A stretch of DNA of 64,000 bases from CBDIHP01 sp965279195 (GCA_965279195.1 CBDIHP010000043.1:124001-188000); one strand, 5' to 3'; counted from the stretch's first letter, positions 17,417 to 28,083 are shown. Made by a program: numbers and translations. Notes: generated from the sequence alone by a model not told the origin.

Positions 17417-17665
17417 TCAGAACTCCGGCAACGCGCCGCTCTTCACCGCCCGCACGACCATGAACACGCCCGTGCTCAGGACGGTGATCGGCATGCCGAT
17501 CATGAACAGGATGCTGTAGAAGTAGCCGTTCCGCATCCCGGCCGCCTGCGGCGAGGTCGAGTTGGCGACCCCTTCCTTGCAGTTCGGGCAGGCCGAGGCC
17601 GACCCGGGCGCGGCCAGGATCGCTGTCGAGAGCAGGGCGGCCGCGAGCCACTTCGAACGCGTCAT
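17417..17665 (-). CDS. Small membrane protein with CPNC motif, oxidase-cluster associated
   Basis: An 82-residue protein not recognised as a named family. It has a signal peptide (MTRSKWLAAALLSTAILAAP, cleavage near SASA), then ACPNCKEG in the exported part, and one membrane helix (YFYSILFMIGMPITVLSTGV) before a short cytosolic tail. The CPNC pair could bind copper or heme or act as a thiol pair. It follows the SCO1-DUF420 gene by about 55 bases, which suggests a role in oxidase assembly. A start at 17683 adds six residues. The reading frame is confident; the function is open. Confidence 0.7.
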   Translation of the reverse strand: MTRSKWLAAALLSTAILAAPGSASACPNCKEGVANSTSPQAAGMRNGYFYSILFMIGMPITVLSTGVFMVVRAVKSGALPEF

Positions 17666-17720
17666 GGCAACCACTCCATCCATCCAGGACCCGGGCGGAT
17701 CGTGTCGGGTTCGCTCGGAC

Positions 17721-18779
17721 TCAGACAGGCATCTGGTAGAGCATGAGGTAGATGACGACCCCGGTCACCGAAACATACAACCAGATCGGGAACGTCAGGC
17801 GGGCGACCTTCGCGTGAAGGTCCCATTGCTTCCGGAAGGTCCGGTAGAGCGTCAGGCTGACGAGCGGCACCACGCCGAAGGTCGCCAGGAGGGTGTGCGA
17901 GAGCAGGATCGCGAAGTAGGCGACCCGGATCGGCCCCTGGCCCCGGAAGGCCACGCTCCCCGCGAAGTAATGGTAGACGAGGTAGCAGCCCAGGAACAGG
18001 GCCGAGACCACCACCCCCGCCGACATGCAGATCGCATGGGCCTTCCACGCCCCCTTGCGGATCAACACCCAGCCGAGCACCAGAAGGACCGCGCAGGTGC
18101 CGTTGAGGGAGGCGTTGAGCGCGGGCAACTTGCGGTACCACGCCCCGGCGGATCCCTTCTCCTTGGCCAGGCCGATGAGCCGCTTCATGGCCTCGGCGTC
18201 GCTGGAGACGAAGGCGCCGAGGACCTGATTGTTGCGGTCCACCAGCACCAGGCGGTCGCTGTGGGCGACGGCCTCGGCCCCCTCTTTCTGGTCGGCCGCG
18301 GTGTTCGGGGCGACGCTCAGCTTGAACTTGTCGAGGATCAGCTTGTAGACGTCGTCCCTGGCGCCGGTCAGGAACCACCAGCCGTTCGGATCGGCCCCGA
18401 GCCCCTGGGCGTACTTGGCGAGGACCTCGGGCGTGTCGTACTCGGGATCGACCGAGATGCTCACGCCCTTGACGCCGCCGGGGCCGACCTCGTTCAGGAT
18501 CGACTTGAGCTGCGCCGAGATCCGGGGGCAGGAGGCCGGGCACCGGGTGAAGATGAACGCGGCGATCCAGACGTCGTTCGCCAGGTCGGCCTGGGTGACG
18601 GCCTTGCCCGAGCGTTCGGTCAGCTTGTAGTCGCCGAGCCCATACCCGGCGGCGGAGAGGTCCTCGGCCGCGGGGGGCGGGGGCGTCGAGCCGCCCCGGG
18701 CGGCGAAGGCGGTGCAGACGGCGAGGGAAACCAGGACGGTGCCGACGACGAGAAGCCAACCCGTTCGATAAGCGTTCAC
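17721..18779 (-). CDS. SCO1/SenC copper chaperone fused to a DUF420 membrane domain
   Basis: About 352 residues. An N-terminal helix (TGWLLVVGTVLVSLAVCTAF) anchors a thioredoxin-fold SCO domain with FTRCPASCPRISAQL, the CxxxC copper-binding pair, the conserved Asp of SVDPEYDTPEVLAKY, and a His (AVAHSDRLVLVD) near the position of the third ligand. From about residue 205 it becomes a four- to five-helix DUF420 domain (CAVLLVLGWVLIRKGAWKAH ... LYVSVTGVVIYLMLY) with several His residues. SCO proteins deliver copper to CuA of subunit II. Start chosen is GTG 18779, because the reading frame upstream enters a GTAGGGTG repeat. Confidence 0.85.
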   Translation of the reverse strand: MNAYRTGWLLVVGTVLVSLAVCTAFAARGGSTPPPPAAEDLSAAGYGLGDYKLTERSGKAVTQADLANDVWIAAFIFTRCPASCPRISAQLKSILNEVGPGGVKGVSISVDPEYDTPEVLAKYAQGLGADPNGWWFLTGARDDVYKLILDKFKLSVAPNTAADQKEGAEAVAHSDRLVLVDRNNQVLGAFVSSDAEAMKRLIGLAKEKGSAGAWYRKLPALNASLNGTCAVLLVLGWVLIRKGAWKAHAICMSAGVVVSALFLGCYLVYHYFAGSVAFRGQGPIRVAYFAILLSHTLLATFGVVPLVSLTLYRTFRKQWDLHAKVARLTFPIWLYVSVTGVVIYLMLYQMPV

Positions 18780-18795
18780 TTCAATGAATCCACAG

Positions 18796-18893
18796 GTAGG
18801 GTGGGCACCGCCCACCGCAACATTCCATCAAAGCGGCTCGCGTTGAAACAACGATGGTTGCGACGGGCCGAAACCCGCCACAACCATCGTATG
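18796..18893. repeat. GTAGGGTGGGCACC-type repeat, one-sided
   Basis: Begins GTAGGGTGGGCACCGCCCAC, a 5' end shared with family A followed by a compact hairpin (GTGGGC ... GCCCAC). It continues to an inverted pair (CGATGGTTGCGACGGG and CCCGCCACAACCATCG). No matching CCCTAC end was seen, so this is a truncated or distinct relative. It fills the gap between the coxIV stop and the SCO1 start. Confidence 0.55.
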
Positions 18894-18917
18894 CGGAGGC
18901 CCGCGATTGGCGAGGGA

Positions 18918-19313
18918 TTAGCGTTGGGCGATCAGGCGGATGGCCGGGGGCGACGGCTCGACCCGGACCTCGATCTCGTCGTCGATGGCACCGACGCCCG
19001 AGGACGGACGCATGCCGACGTCAGGATAGAGGGCGAGGACGAGCATCACCGCCAGCACGCAGGCCGGGATGATCATGAGATAGACCCAGTTGCCCTCGAA
19101 CTTCAGGTGCATGAAGTACAGGGCCACGAGCGCCGCCTTGGTCAGGGCCATGGCGGTCAGGCCGAGGACCAGGATGGCGAAGTGGTTCGCGACGATCTTG
19201 GCGTAGAAGTATTCGAGGATCGTCAGGAACAGCAGCGCGAAGAAGATCTTGATGTACGGGGCGTGGGCCGAATCTTCGACAGGTGCGTCGGTCGCGGCGG
19301 CGGCGTGGGCCAT
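18918..19313 (-). CDS. Cytochrome c oxidase subunit IV (CtaF/CyoD-like)
   Basis: A 131-residue small oxidase subunit with three membrane helices: APYIKIFFALLFLTILEYFY, FAILVLGLTAMALTKAALVA and YLMIIPACVLAVMLVLAL. LYFMHLKFE between helices two and three is the hallmark of prokaryotic subunit IV. It stabilises the catalytic core rather than carrying cofactors. The C-terminal 30 residues are a soluble acidic tail. It lies 72 bases downstream of subunit III in the same transcription direction. Confidence 0.85.
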   Translation of the reverse strand: MAHAAAATDAPVEDSAHAPYIKIFFALLFLTILEYFYAKIVANHFAILVLGLTAMALTKAALVALYFMHLKFEGNWVYLMIIPACVLAVMLVLALYPDVGMRPSSGVGAIDDEIEVRVEPSPPAIRLIAQR

Positions 19314-19385
19314 GGGCGAAGTCCCTTGCGAAAGAGGCCGAGTCGGGCGGCGAGTGCGTCGGGCGGGGCCGACGACCCGGTCCCT

Positions 19386-20135
19386 TTAGACGAGGTAGAC
19401 GACCGTGAACAGGATGATCCAGACGAGGTCGACGAAGTGCCAGTAGAGGCCGATCATCTCGACCGCCGCGTGGTTCTCCTTGGTGAACTTGCCCATCGCC
19501 GAGCCGATCACGAGGATCGCCAGCATGAACACGCCGGCCGCCACGTGGGCCCCGTGGAACCCGGTCATCGTGAAGAAGCACGAGGCGAACAGGCTGACGT
19601 CCGGGGTGAAGTGCCCGGTCGCGCTCACGCCCACCGGGTAGTGGTGCTCGAACATCAGCGAGCGATACTCATACACCTGCACGCCGAGGAAGATGGCGCC
19701 GAAGATCAGGGTCGCCACCAGCCAGTTGAATAGCCGCTTCTTGTCCCCCTCCTGGATCCCCTTGAGCCCCAGGACGAGGGTCACCGACGAGCAGATCAGG
19801 ATGAACGTATTGGCGGCCGTGAGGTCGATCGAGAGCGGGTTGACCGACTCGATGTAAGGGGGCGGCCAGCTGTAGAACGTCACCCCTTCGGTGCCGTGCG
19901 ACATGTCGCTGACGGCCGTGCCGGGGGAGTACTTGTCGCTGTAGGTGGTCGGCGGGCTGCCCGCGCGGAGCACGATGTACGAGCCGATCAGGCCCGTGAA
20001 GAACATGATTTCCGTGGCCAGGAACAGCCACATCGCGACCTTGCCGGGCGTGATCTTGGCCACGTGGCCGTGGCTTTGGGCCGCGGCCGGCGAGGCGGTT
20101 CCTGTTCCAACGGGGAGGGCTGCGGCATGCGACAT
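19386..20135 (-). CDS. ctaE: Cytochrome c oxidase subunit III
   Basis: 249 residues with the heme-copper oxidase subunit III fold of seven helices. KVAMWLFLATEIMFFTGLIG opens the core, VQVYEYRSL carries the conserved Glu region, and FTMTGFHGAHVAAGVFMLAI and GLYWHFVDLVWIILFTVVYL are family signatures. The N-terminal 30 residues are Ala/His/Pro-rich and variable. ATG 20135 is preferred; an ATG four codons upstream is possible. Subunit III is thought to help oxygen entry and proton-uptake stability. It follows ctaB by about 140 bases. Confidence 0.92.
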   Translation of the reverse strand: MSHAAALPVGTGTASPAAAQSHGHVAKITPGKVAMWLFLATEIMFFTGLIGSYIVLRAGSPPTTYSDKYSPGTAVSDMSHGTEGVTFYSWPPPYIESVNPLSIDLTAANTFILICSSVTLVLGLKGIQEGDKKRLFNWLVATLIFGAIFLGVQVYEYRSLMFEHHYPVGVSATGHFTPDVSLFASCFFTMTGFHGAHVAAGVFMLAILVIGSAMGKFTKENHAAVEMIGLYWHFVDLVWIILFTVVYLV

Positions 20136-20276
20136 CGCGGGGTCCACCTCGGAATGGGATCGGATCGGTGGCCGACCGCCCTCCCTTCGGACGGGCCGGT
20201 CCGGGCCGTTTCCGGTCGTGTCAGTGCGTGAGCGGTCGAATCGAGACGGCAGGCGTTATCGGGCGGCCCCCGGCGG

Positions 20277-21218
20277 TCAGGCCGGGAGCGGGTTGAGCAG
20301 GAGGAGCAGGAGCACCGCCGGCAGGTAGAGGATCGAGGCCTTCAGGAGCCTCCGCGCCGAGGCGTCGGAGACGTCCAGCCAGAAGTCCACCGACGCCTTG
20401 ACGTAGAACAGGCCCAGCAGGAGGGCCCCGGCGAAGTACCAGGTCCCCGCCATGCCCACCGCCGTCGGCAGGAGTCCGACCGGGATCAGGGCGAGGGCGT
20501 GAGTCACCGCCTGGCGTCCGGTGATCCGGCCCGAGGGGTCGACGCTCGGGAGCATCCGGTGCCCGCCGCGGGCATAATCGTCGCGGTGGATCCAGGCGAT
20601 GGCCAGGAAGTGCGGGAACTGCCAGAGGAACAACACCAGGAAGAGCGCGATCGGCTCGATCCCCAGCCGCCCCGTGGCCGCCACCCAGCCGATCACCGGC
20701 GGCAGCGCGCCCGGCACGGCACCGATGGCCGTGTTCAGGGTCGTCACCGGCTTGAGCGGGGTGTAGACGAAGGCGTAGAGCACGAAGGTCGCGAGGGCGA
20801 CGAACGCCGCCCCGGCATTGGCGAACGTGGCCAGGATCGCCAGCCCCAGGGCGGTCAGGGCCGTCCCGAACAGGGCCGATTCCAGGGCGCCGACGCGGCC
20901 CGAGGGGAGGGGCCTGCGGGACGTCCGGCGCATCCGGCCGTCGCTCTCGCGCTCGATGAACTGGTTCCAGACGCTCGCCCCGGCGGCCACCAGTCCGGTG
21001 CCGAGGAGCGTGAGGAAGAAGGTCGTGGGGTGCGACGCGCCGCGGGTCCCGAGCAGGAACCCGGTGGCGACCGTGATCAGAACCATGGTCGCGATCCGCG
21101 GCTTCGTCAGCTCGACGTAGGCCGGGACCCGGCGCGACCGGGCGGCGGACCCGACCTCGCGCAGTCGCGCGTCGGAGAGCAGCGGCGAGGGGGCCGAGAG
21201 AGGGATCGCGGTCTTCAC
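20277..21218 (-). CDS. ctaB: Protoheme IX farnesyltransferase (heme O synthase)
   Basis: A 313-residue UbiA-family prenyltransferase that adds farnesyl to heme B, giving heme O. VELTKPRIATMVLITVATGF starts the membrane core. The first Asp-rich site is in NQFIERESDGRMRRTSRRPL, followed by VYTPLKPVTTLNTAIGAVPG, LFLWQFPHFLAIAW and IHRDDYARGGHRMLP. Start is GTG 21218, which overlaps the ctaA stop by four bases (GTGA), so heme O and heme A synthases are translationally coupled. Confidence 0.92.
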   Translation of the reverse strand: MKTAIPLSAPSPLLSDARLREVGSAARSRRVPAYVELTKPRIATMVLITVATGFLLGTRGASHPTTFFLTLLGTGLVAAGASVWNQFIERESDGRMRRTSRRPLPSGRVGALESALFGTALTALGLAILATFANAGAAFVALATFVLYAFVYTPLKPVTTLNTAIGAVPGALPPVIGWVAATGRLGIEPIALFLVLFLWQFPHFLAIAWIHRDDYARGGHRMLPSVDPSGRITGRQAVTHALALIPVGLLPTAVGMAGTWYFAGALLLGLFYVKASVDFWLDVSDASARRLLKASILYLPAVLLLLLLNPLPA

Positions 21219-22204
21219 GCCAGGATTTCCTCCAGGACCGCCCCACGGGGCGCCGCCGAGACGGGCTCGGCTTCGGTCGTCTGTTTCGGGATCCCCAGGT
21301 GCCGCCAGGCCCGGAGCGTCAGCACGATCCCGCTCGCCAGCAGGAACGCGGCGTTCGACTGGTGGAAGGTCCGGATCATCGCCTGGTAGGTCGTGATCTC
21401 GACCGGCGTGCCGTCCAGCGGGAGCATCCACCACGCGCCGACTCCCAAAGCCACCTGGGCCAGCACCGCGAAACCCAGCACATTCGACGCCGGCATCAGC
21501 TCGGGCACCGACGCCTTGCGGCGATGGATCGAGCCCACCAGGGCCAGCGCGGCGATCAGGACGACGCTCGCGAGCGTCGCGTGCACGACCAGCCCGAGGC
21601 CGTAGTGCCGGAGATAGGCACCGGCCACGATCTGGCAGTAGATCAGGGCCAGGACGCCGGCGGTGAGGTATCGGAAGTGGTCCGTATCGGCCCGCGGCGG
21701 GCCGGCCTCGATCCAGCGGCGGCCGGTCAGCACGACGATCGACACGAGCAGGCCGAAGAATGCCTGCCCGGTGCAGCCGTGGACGGCGGCGAGGTCGGTG
21801 GAGATCCAGCGCACCCGGAGGCCGCCGAGGATACCCTGGCCGATGACCGCCGCGAGGGCGAACCAGCCGAGGGCCTTCATCGAGCGGCGGGTCCTGGAGA
21901 ACTGGAACCAGAAGGCCAGGACGATCATCGCCACGCCCACGGCGGCGCCGTAGAGCCGGTGCGTGTGCTCGATGAAGACGCCCCAGGCTGCGTTCCAGAA
22001 ATCGTAGACGAACATGTTGATGCCGAACGTCGTCGGCCAGTCGGGCACGGCCATCCCGACCTTGTAGGTGGTCACGGTCCCGCCCACGAGGAGCAGCGGG
22101 AAGGTGAAAACGGCGGCCGCGAGCGCGACCCAGTGCGGCCCCCGGCGGTACACCGGGGACGGCTCGGTCGGGTTCGCGGCGCTCGTCGAAGTCGCGGGGT
22201 TCAT
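21215..22204 (-). CDS. ctaA: Heme A synthase
   Basis: A 329-residue, eight-helix membrane monooxygenase oxidising the C8 methyl of heme O to the formyl of heme A. VGGTVTTYKVGMAVPDWPTT is the first-loop signature; EHTHRLYGAAVG, AAVHGCTGQAFFGL, GLVVHATLASV and FHQSNAAFLLA provide the four heme-ligand histidines. The Cys pair seen in Bacillus CtaA loop 1 is not evident. It sits directly before ctaB with a four-base overlap and downstream of ctaD. Confidence 0.92.
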   Translation of the reverse strand: MNPATSTSAANPTEPSPVYRRGPHWVALAAAVFTFPLLLVGGTVTTYKVGMAVPDWPTTFGINMFVYDFWNAAWGVFIEHTHRLYGAAVGVAMIVLAFWFQFSRTRRSMKALGWFALAAVIGQGILGGLRVRWISTDLAAVHGCTGQAFFGLLVSIVVLTGRRWIEAGPPRADTDHFRYLTAGVLALIYCQIVAGAYLRHYGLGLVVHATLASVVLIAALALVGSIHRRKASVPELMPASNVLGFAVLAQVALGVGAWWMLPLDGTPVEITTYQAMIRTFHQSNAAFLLASGIVLTLRAWRHLGIPKQTTEAEPVSAAPRGAVLEEILA

Positions 22205-22261
22205 GCGTCTGGACCGGTGGGCCGGTCTCTGTCCGGATGTCCCTTGGGCAGAAAGGGGAAT

Positions 22262-22293
22262 CGAGGGGGAGGTCGCCAGGACGCTCCCCCTCG
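22262..22293 (-). terminator. GC-rich hairpin between ctaD and ctaA
   Basis: A 10-base perfect stem (CGAGGGGGAG and CTCCCCCTCG) located 36 bases past the ctaD stop on the minus strand. There is no T-run, so it may act as an mRNA-stabilising end or a partial terminator that sets the ctaD:ctaA ratio. Confidence 0.4.
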
Positions 22294-22328
22294 CTGGGTT
22301 GCTCGACGGCTCGGCATGGCCCGGGTGA

Positions 22329-24167
<1,839 letters not shown>

Positions 24168-24184
24168 GATCGTGATAGGCTCCC

Positions 24185-25000
24185 TTACTGACCGCTGGTG
24201 GCGGCGACGCGGTCGGTGTTCTGCTCACGGATGGCCTTCTGCATCCACTCGTCGAACGACTGCTGGCTGGGATGGACGGTGACGTTGCCACGCATCTTGT
24301 AGTGGCCCCAGCCGCAAAGCTCGGCGCAGGCGAGTTCATACTTGCCCGCGTCGGTCGTGTCGAACCAGACGGGGATGGTCAGGCCCGGGACCGCGTCCTG
24401 CTTGATGCGGAGGGCGGGCAGGAAGAATGAGTGGAGGACATCCGAGGAGGTCAGCTCGATCAGGGTGTCCTTGCCCTGGACGAAGTGGAAGTCGTTGACG
24501 AGCTGGAGGTCATCCGCGGTGCCGATCCGGCCGTCGGGGCCGGGGTACTTGAAGACCCACTGGAACTGGCGGGCGGTCACGTGCGCGGTCGGCTGGACCT
24601 TCGGGGCGGCCGACCGGAACTTGATGCTCGACCACGTCCCCATCTGGTAGAGGGCGATGAACACGAGGATCGCCGCCGGGATGATGGTCCAGATGACTTC
24701 CAGCCGCTGGCTGCCGTGGAAGTACTGGGCCACGCGGCCGGGGGCGTCGCCGTCGCGCCAGGCGATCCAGACCAGCACGACCTGGGTCCCCAGGAACACG
24801 ATGCCGGTGATCCAGAGGATCATCACGAACAGGTGGTCGACTTCCTTGCCGGCCGAACTCGAGGAGTAGAGGTGCCCTGTGGTGTCGCCCGGCCCGTGCG
24901 GCAGCCACATCTCGGGGTAGAACGGCGAGGCGAAGACGACGGCGGTACTGATCAAGGCCGCCAGGCCGAACAGGACACTCCAGAGTCGCCAGGTATGCAC
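24185..25000 (-). CDS. ctaC: Cytochrome c oxidase subunit II
   Basis: 271 residues: an N-terminal hydrophobic segment, a second and third hydrophobic stretch (FVMILWITGIVFLGTQVVLV and VIWTIIPAAILVFIALYQ), then an external cupredoxin domain. The binuclear CuA site is complete: His in DVLHSFFLP and CAELCGWGHYKM with two Cys, His and Met. WVFKYPGPDG carries the aromatic region for electron entry. It lies 17 bases upstream of ctaD. No fused C-terminal cytochrome c is present; the separate diheme cytochrome upstream may donate electrons. Confidence 0.93.
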   Translation of the reverse strand: MHTWRLWSVLFGLAALISTAVVFASPFYPEMWLPHGPGDTTGHLYSSSSAGKEVDHLFVMILWITGIVFLGTQVVLVWIAWRDGDAPGRVAQYFHGSQRLEVIWTIIPAAILVFIALYQMGTWSSIKFRSAAPKVQPTAHVTARQFQWVFKYPGPDGRIGTADDLQLVNDFHFVQGKDTLIELTSSDVLHSFFLPALRIKQDAVPGLTIPVWFDTTDAGKYELACAELCGWGHYKMRGNVTVHPSQQSFDEWMQKAIREQNTDRVAATSGQ

Positions 25001-25206
25001 GGAATCGCTCCCTTGCTGACAGAGGCCCGAGGGCGGTCGCCCGTCGGCGGCATCGGACGCCGGGCCTTGCTCTTCTGATTCGTCGGTGTCGAGGTCGCCC
25101 CGGCCTGGGAAGGATCCCGGCGCCTCGGGAGGATACGTCGAAGGCCCGGTGAGCCGGGCGTGGGATGATTCGAGGGGATGCGGCGAGATCGGCGGGCCGT
25201 ACGACC

Positions 25207-25238
25207 CGATCCCGCCCCGGTCGTCCGGGGCGGGATCG
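25207..25238 (-). terminator. Strong GC hairpin after the diheme cytochrome gene
   Basis: A perfect 12-base stem (CGATCCCGCCCC and GGGGCGGGATCG) with an eight-base loop, starting 17 bases past the cytochrome c stop on the minus strand. No T-run follows. It could attenuate transcription between the cytochrome and ctaC. Confidence 0.5.
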
Positions 25239-25254
25239 CGTCAGTGGGGCTCGC

Positions 25255-26805
25255 TCAGTGGGCCGCCGCGGGGGCGGAGGTCATCGCGGTGGCGGCCGGC
25301 TTGGCCCCCGCCGCCTTCTGGAGCGCCTCGGCGTCCCGCAGCAGCTCGGGGCTGTGCGGCAGCTCCAGCACGAAGTTGACCACGTCCCAGATCTGCTCGT
25401 CGCTCAGGAGGCTGGAGTGGGCCGGCATCTTGGCGCCGTTGATGCCCTTGGCGATCCGCCAGTAGAGGTCGATCGGGCGACGGCCCCCCTTGTACACGCC
25501 GGCCTGGAGGTTCGCCGGGCGGAGCGGGTTCTGCCAGTCGTCGAGCGAGCCCTTGACCCAGAGGTCGACCTGGCTCGCCAGGAACGTCCGGAAGTCGGGG
25601 TCGGACAGGGTCGGCACCAGGGCGACGGCGGCGTCGGCGACCGACTGGCCGTTCTTCTCGAAGTAGGATCCGAACTCGGCCGCCGGCACCTCGGGCAGGA
25701 GCTTCCGCTGGTCGCGGAGGTAGCTCAGGACCGCCGGGGTGCTCTTGAGGTACGCCAGCACGCCGGCCGGGTCGCTCTTCACCTCGTGGGCCGGGGCATG
25801 GCCGTCGCCGTGCGAGGCGCTGGCCGACTGCTTCGACTCGTAGAGCCGGTGGATGGCGACGTCGAGCGGCTTGAGCCGGAAGACCACGTCCTGCGTGACC
25901 TGCGGGTCGATGAAGCTCGACCCGTTGCCCTTGGCCTGCGGGCCGTGGCAGCCGGCGCATTCGAGCTTGTTGCCGGTCTTGTTGATCCCGAGGAAGTAGT
26001 CGCGGCCCCGGAGGATGCTCTCGGGGGTGGCGGGCACGCGGGCGACCTTCGGATTCGGGATCGCCTTGCGGGACACGCTCGGGTCGTCCGACCAGGACGA
26101 GAAGACGTTCTGGACGATTTCCTGGATCGTGTCGGCCTCAATCGGCGACTCCTCACCCTTGGGCTCGTCGGCCAGGGCCGCCTCGTCGATCAGCTTCTGC
26201 TCGACCTCGCCGCGGATGGAGAGGAAGATCACGTAGTCGATGACCTGCTCGATCTCCGAGTCGCTCATCAGCGCCTCGAACGCCGGCATCGACGTGCCGT
26301 GGAGGCCGTAGAGCAGGGTCTTCTTGAGATCCGCGCGGGTCGGCTTGGCGTTCGTCGGGTTCGTCGAGGTGAACTTGTAGACGCCCTTGCGGTAGTCGCG
26401 CGGCCGGGGGTAGAGGAAGTTCGCCGTCGGGCCATCGCCCGCGCCGAAGACCCCGTGGCAGTGGAGGCAGTGCTTGCGATAGAGGGAGTAGCCGCCCTCG
26501 ACCTCCATCGCCTCCGAAAGCCGGATGTTCTCGTTGTTCCGCTTGGCGTGGCTGGCGAGGTAGTAGCCGCCAGAGCGGATCCCGGCGAGCTGGGCGGTGC
26601 CGGTGGGGATTTTGATATCCTGGACGTTCTCGCCGAACTTATCCGCGAGGGTCTTTCGGACCGCCGCGCGGAGTTTGGGCTTGGCGGCCAGGTCCTTCGC
26701 GAGGCGTTCGTGATCGCGGTAGGCAATCGACCCCGACGGAACGTCGCCGCAGCCGGCCGTGGCCAGGGTGCAGGCGATCAGGAGCAAACGGAACCGGGAC
26801 CTCAC
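25255..26805 (-). CDS. Diheme cytochrome c lipoprotein
   Basis: A 516-residue exported electron carrier. The N-terminus LLLIACTLATAGCGD is a lipoprotein signal with lipobox ATAGC. Two class I cytochrome modules follow, one with CLHCH (about residue 113) and distal Met in GTSMPAFEALM, the other with CAGCH (about residue 270) and AKMPAHSSLLSDEQ. The region between and after the hemes is a planctomycete-specific linker rich in charged residues. GTG 26805 has GGAGG eight bases upstream. As first gene of the oxidase cluster it is a likely electron donor to CuA. Confidence 0.85.
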   Translation of the reverse strand: MRSRFRLLLIACTLATAGCGDVPSGSIAYRDHERLAKDLAAKPKLRAAVRKTLADKFGENVQDIKIPTGTAQLAGIRSGGYYLASHAKRNNENIRLSEAMEVEGGYSLYRKHCLHCHGVFGAGDGPTANFLYPRPRDYRKGVYKFTSTNPTNAKPTRADLKKTLLYGLHGTSMPAFEALMSDSEIEQVIDYVIFLSIRGEVEQKLIDEAALADEPKGEESPIEADTIQEIVQNVFSSWSDDPSVSRKAIPNPKVARVPATPESILRGRDYFLGINKTGNKLECAGCHGPQAKGNGSSFIDPQVTQDVVFRLKPLDVAIHRLYESKQSASASHGDGHAPAHEVKSDPAGVLAYLKSTPAVLSYLRDQRKLLPEVPAAEFGSYFEKNGQSVADAAVALVPTLSDPDFRTFLASQVDLWVKGSLDDWQNPLRPANLQAGVYKGGRRPIDLYWRIAKGINGAKMPAHSSLLSDEQIWDVVNFVLELPHSPELLRDAEALQKAAGAKPAATAMTSAPAAAH

Positions 26806-27098
26806 GCGTCTATCCTCCCAACGCAAACGCGGGCGGGCGAAACACCTCGTCGGAGGTCGAAACCCACGACCGGCCCGGCGACCTGCGCCGGTCGCGGCCT
26901 GGTAGATCCTGCCCGGGGGTTCATTCGTGGAACGGGCGGCGAGACATGAGCGCCCGGACTCGCGGGAACGGACCGACTCAATCGCCGAAACCCCGAACTC
27001 GGCCCAGTTTCTGGACCAGGATCGGGGCCGCCATTCTCGGGCGAGCATAGGCAGGCGTCAAGTCCGTCGTTTTTCCGAGGTTCCCGACCTCCTCGGAT

Positions 27099-27127
27099 AA
27101 TGTAGCCACCCCCAATTTTCGCTACAA
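27099..27127 (-). promoter_or_regulatory. Candidate promoter of the oxidase cluster
   Basis: On the minus strand: TTGTAG (27122-27127), 17-base spacer, TACATT (27099-27104). The -10 context GGCTACATTA is the same as in the candidate 6S RNA promoter at 32617-32645, which supports it. The leader to the GTG at 26805 would be about 285 bases. The remainder of the 400-base gap (26806-27207) shows no gene. Confidence 0.4.
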
Positions 27128-27207
27128 GTCGCCCCGCGATTTCATTTGTTTCGGGAATTCTGAAAACACCGAAATCGACGAAAAATGGGTAGTCTGGATG
27201 CGATTTG

Positions 27208-28083
27208 GTGAACTGCGGGTTCTGTGTGGCCGATACGTCTTGCGTGAAAACCACCACCCATCCACAGCCGAAGCCGAGGCGGGCGAGGTCCCGCCACGGT
27301 TACGACCACTCCTTCTGGGGTGAGCCCGCGCCGGCCGAGCGCGAGGACGAGGCCGGCTACTGGTCGATCACGCGCAAACCCTTGCCGTGCTTGCTGTTCG
27401 TGGCCCCGATCCTGGTCGCGTACGAGGTCGGGGTGAGCTACCTCGGCGGGGCGGCGGCGGAGTCGGTCCGGGCCGGGGCGGATGCCTGGATCCGGCACGC
27501 GTTGAACTCGGTGGGCCTGACGGATCGCTGGCTCTTGCCGATCGGCCTGCTCGCCGGCCTGCTCGCCTGGCAGGTGATCGAGGCGAAGGACTGGCGGTTC
27601 CGACCGGGGGCGCTCCTGGGGATGTTTCTGGAGAGTCTGGTCCTCGCCGTGGTCCTGGTCGGGCTCAGCAAGCTGGTGGATCTGGGATTCGACCGGCTCG
27701 AAGCCTCCCCCAGGGTGCTCGCGGCTGGCGGGACAGTCAAGGCGGCGAGCTTGAAGTCGCTGGTCGGGTTCCTGGGTGCGGGCCTGTATGAGGAGACGCT
27801 GTTCCGGTTGGCCCTGATCCCCCTCCTCTACTATGGGCTGAGGATCCTCCAGGTGCCGGGGCTGGTGGCGACGACCCTGGCGATGACGGGCTCGGCGTTC
27901 CTGTTCTCGATGGCGCACCACGCCGGGGCACCAGGTGAGCCGTTCACCTGGTTCGCGTTCATCTTCCGCTGGATGGCGGGGGTCTTCTTCGCCTGGGTGT
28001 ATCTCGCCCGGGGGTTCGGCGTCGCGGTTGGCACGCACACTGCGTACGATATCCTCGTCGGCTGGTTCGACTGGCAGCTCTGA
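27208..28083 (+). CDS. CPBP (CAAX/Abi) family intramembrane metalloprotease
   Basis: About 291 residues. After a basic, His-containing cytosolic N-terminus come six to eight membrane helices. The active-site motifs are complete: YEETLFR (EExxxR), FSMAHHAG (FxxxH) and THTAYDILVG with the last His. Related to type II CAAX proteases; bacterial members often serve in bacteriocin immunity or protein maturation, but the substrate here is unknown. The start is uncertain: GTG 27208, TTG 27205 and GTG 27244 are all possible and none has a strong ribosome-binding site. Confidence 0.8.
   Translation: MNCGFCVADTSCVKTTTHPQPKPRRARSRHGYDHSFWGEPAPAEREDEAGYWSITRKPLPCLLFVAPILVAYEVGVSYLGGAAAESVRAGADAWIRHALNSVGLTDRWLLPIGLLAGLLAWQVIEAKDWRFRPGALLGMFLESLVLAVVLVGLSKLVDLGFDRLEASPRVLAAGGTVKAASLKSLVGFLGAGLYEETLFRLALIPLLYYGLRILQVPGLVATTLAMTGSAFLFSMAHHAGAPGEPFTWFAFIFRWMAGVFFAWVYLARGFGVAVGTHTAYDILVGWFDWQL

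Noticed and set aside
17721..18815. Start of the SCO1 gene at 18815
   Set aside because: The added residues (GGAHPTCGF) are translated from a dispersed GTAGGGTG repeat.
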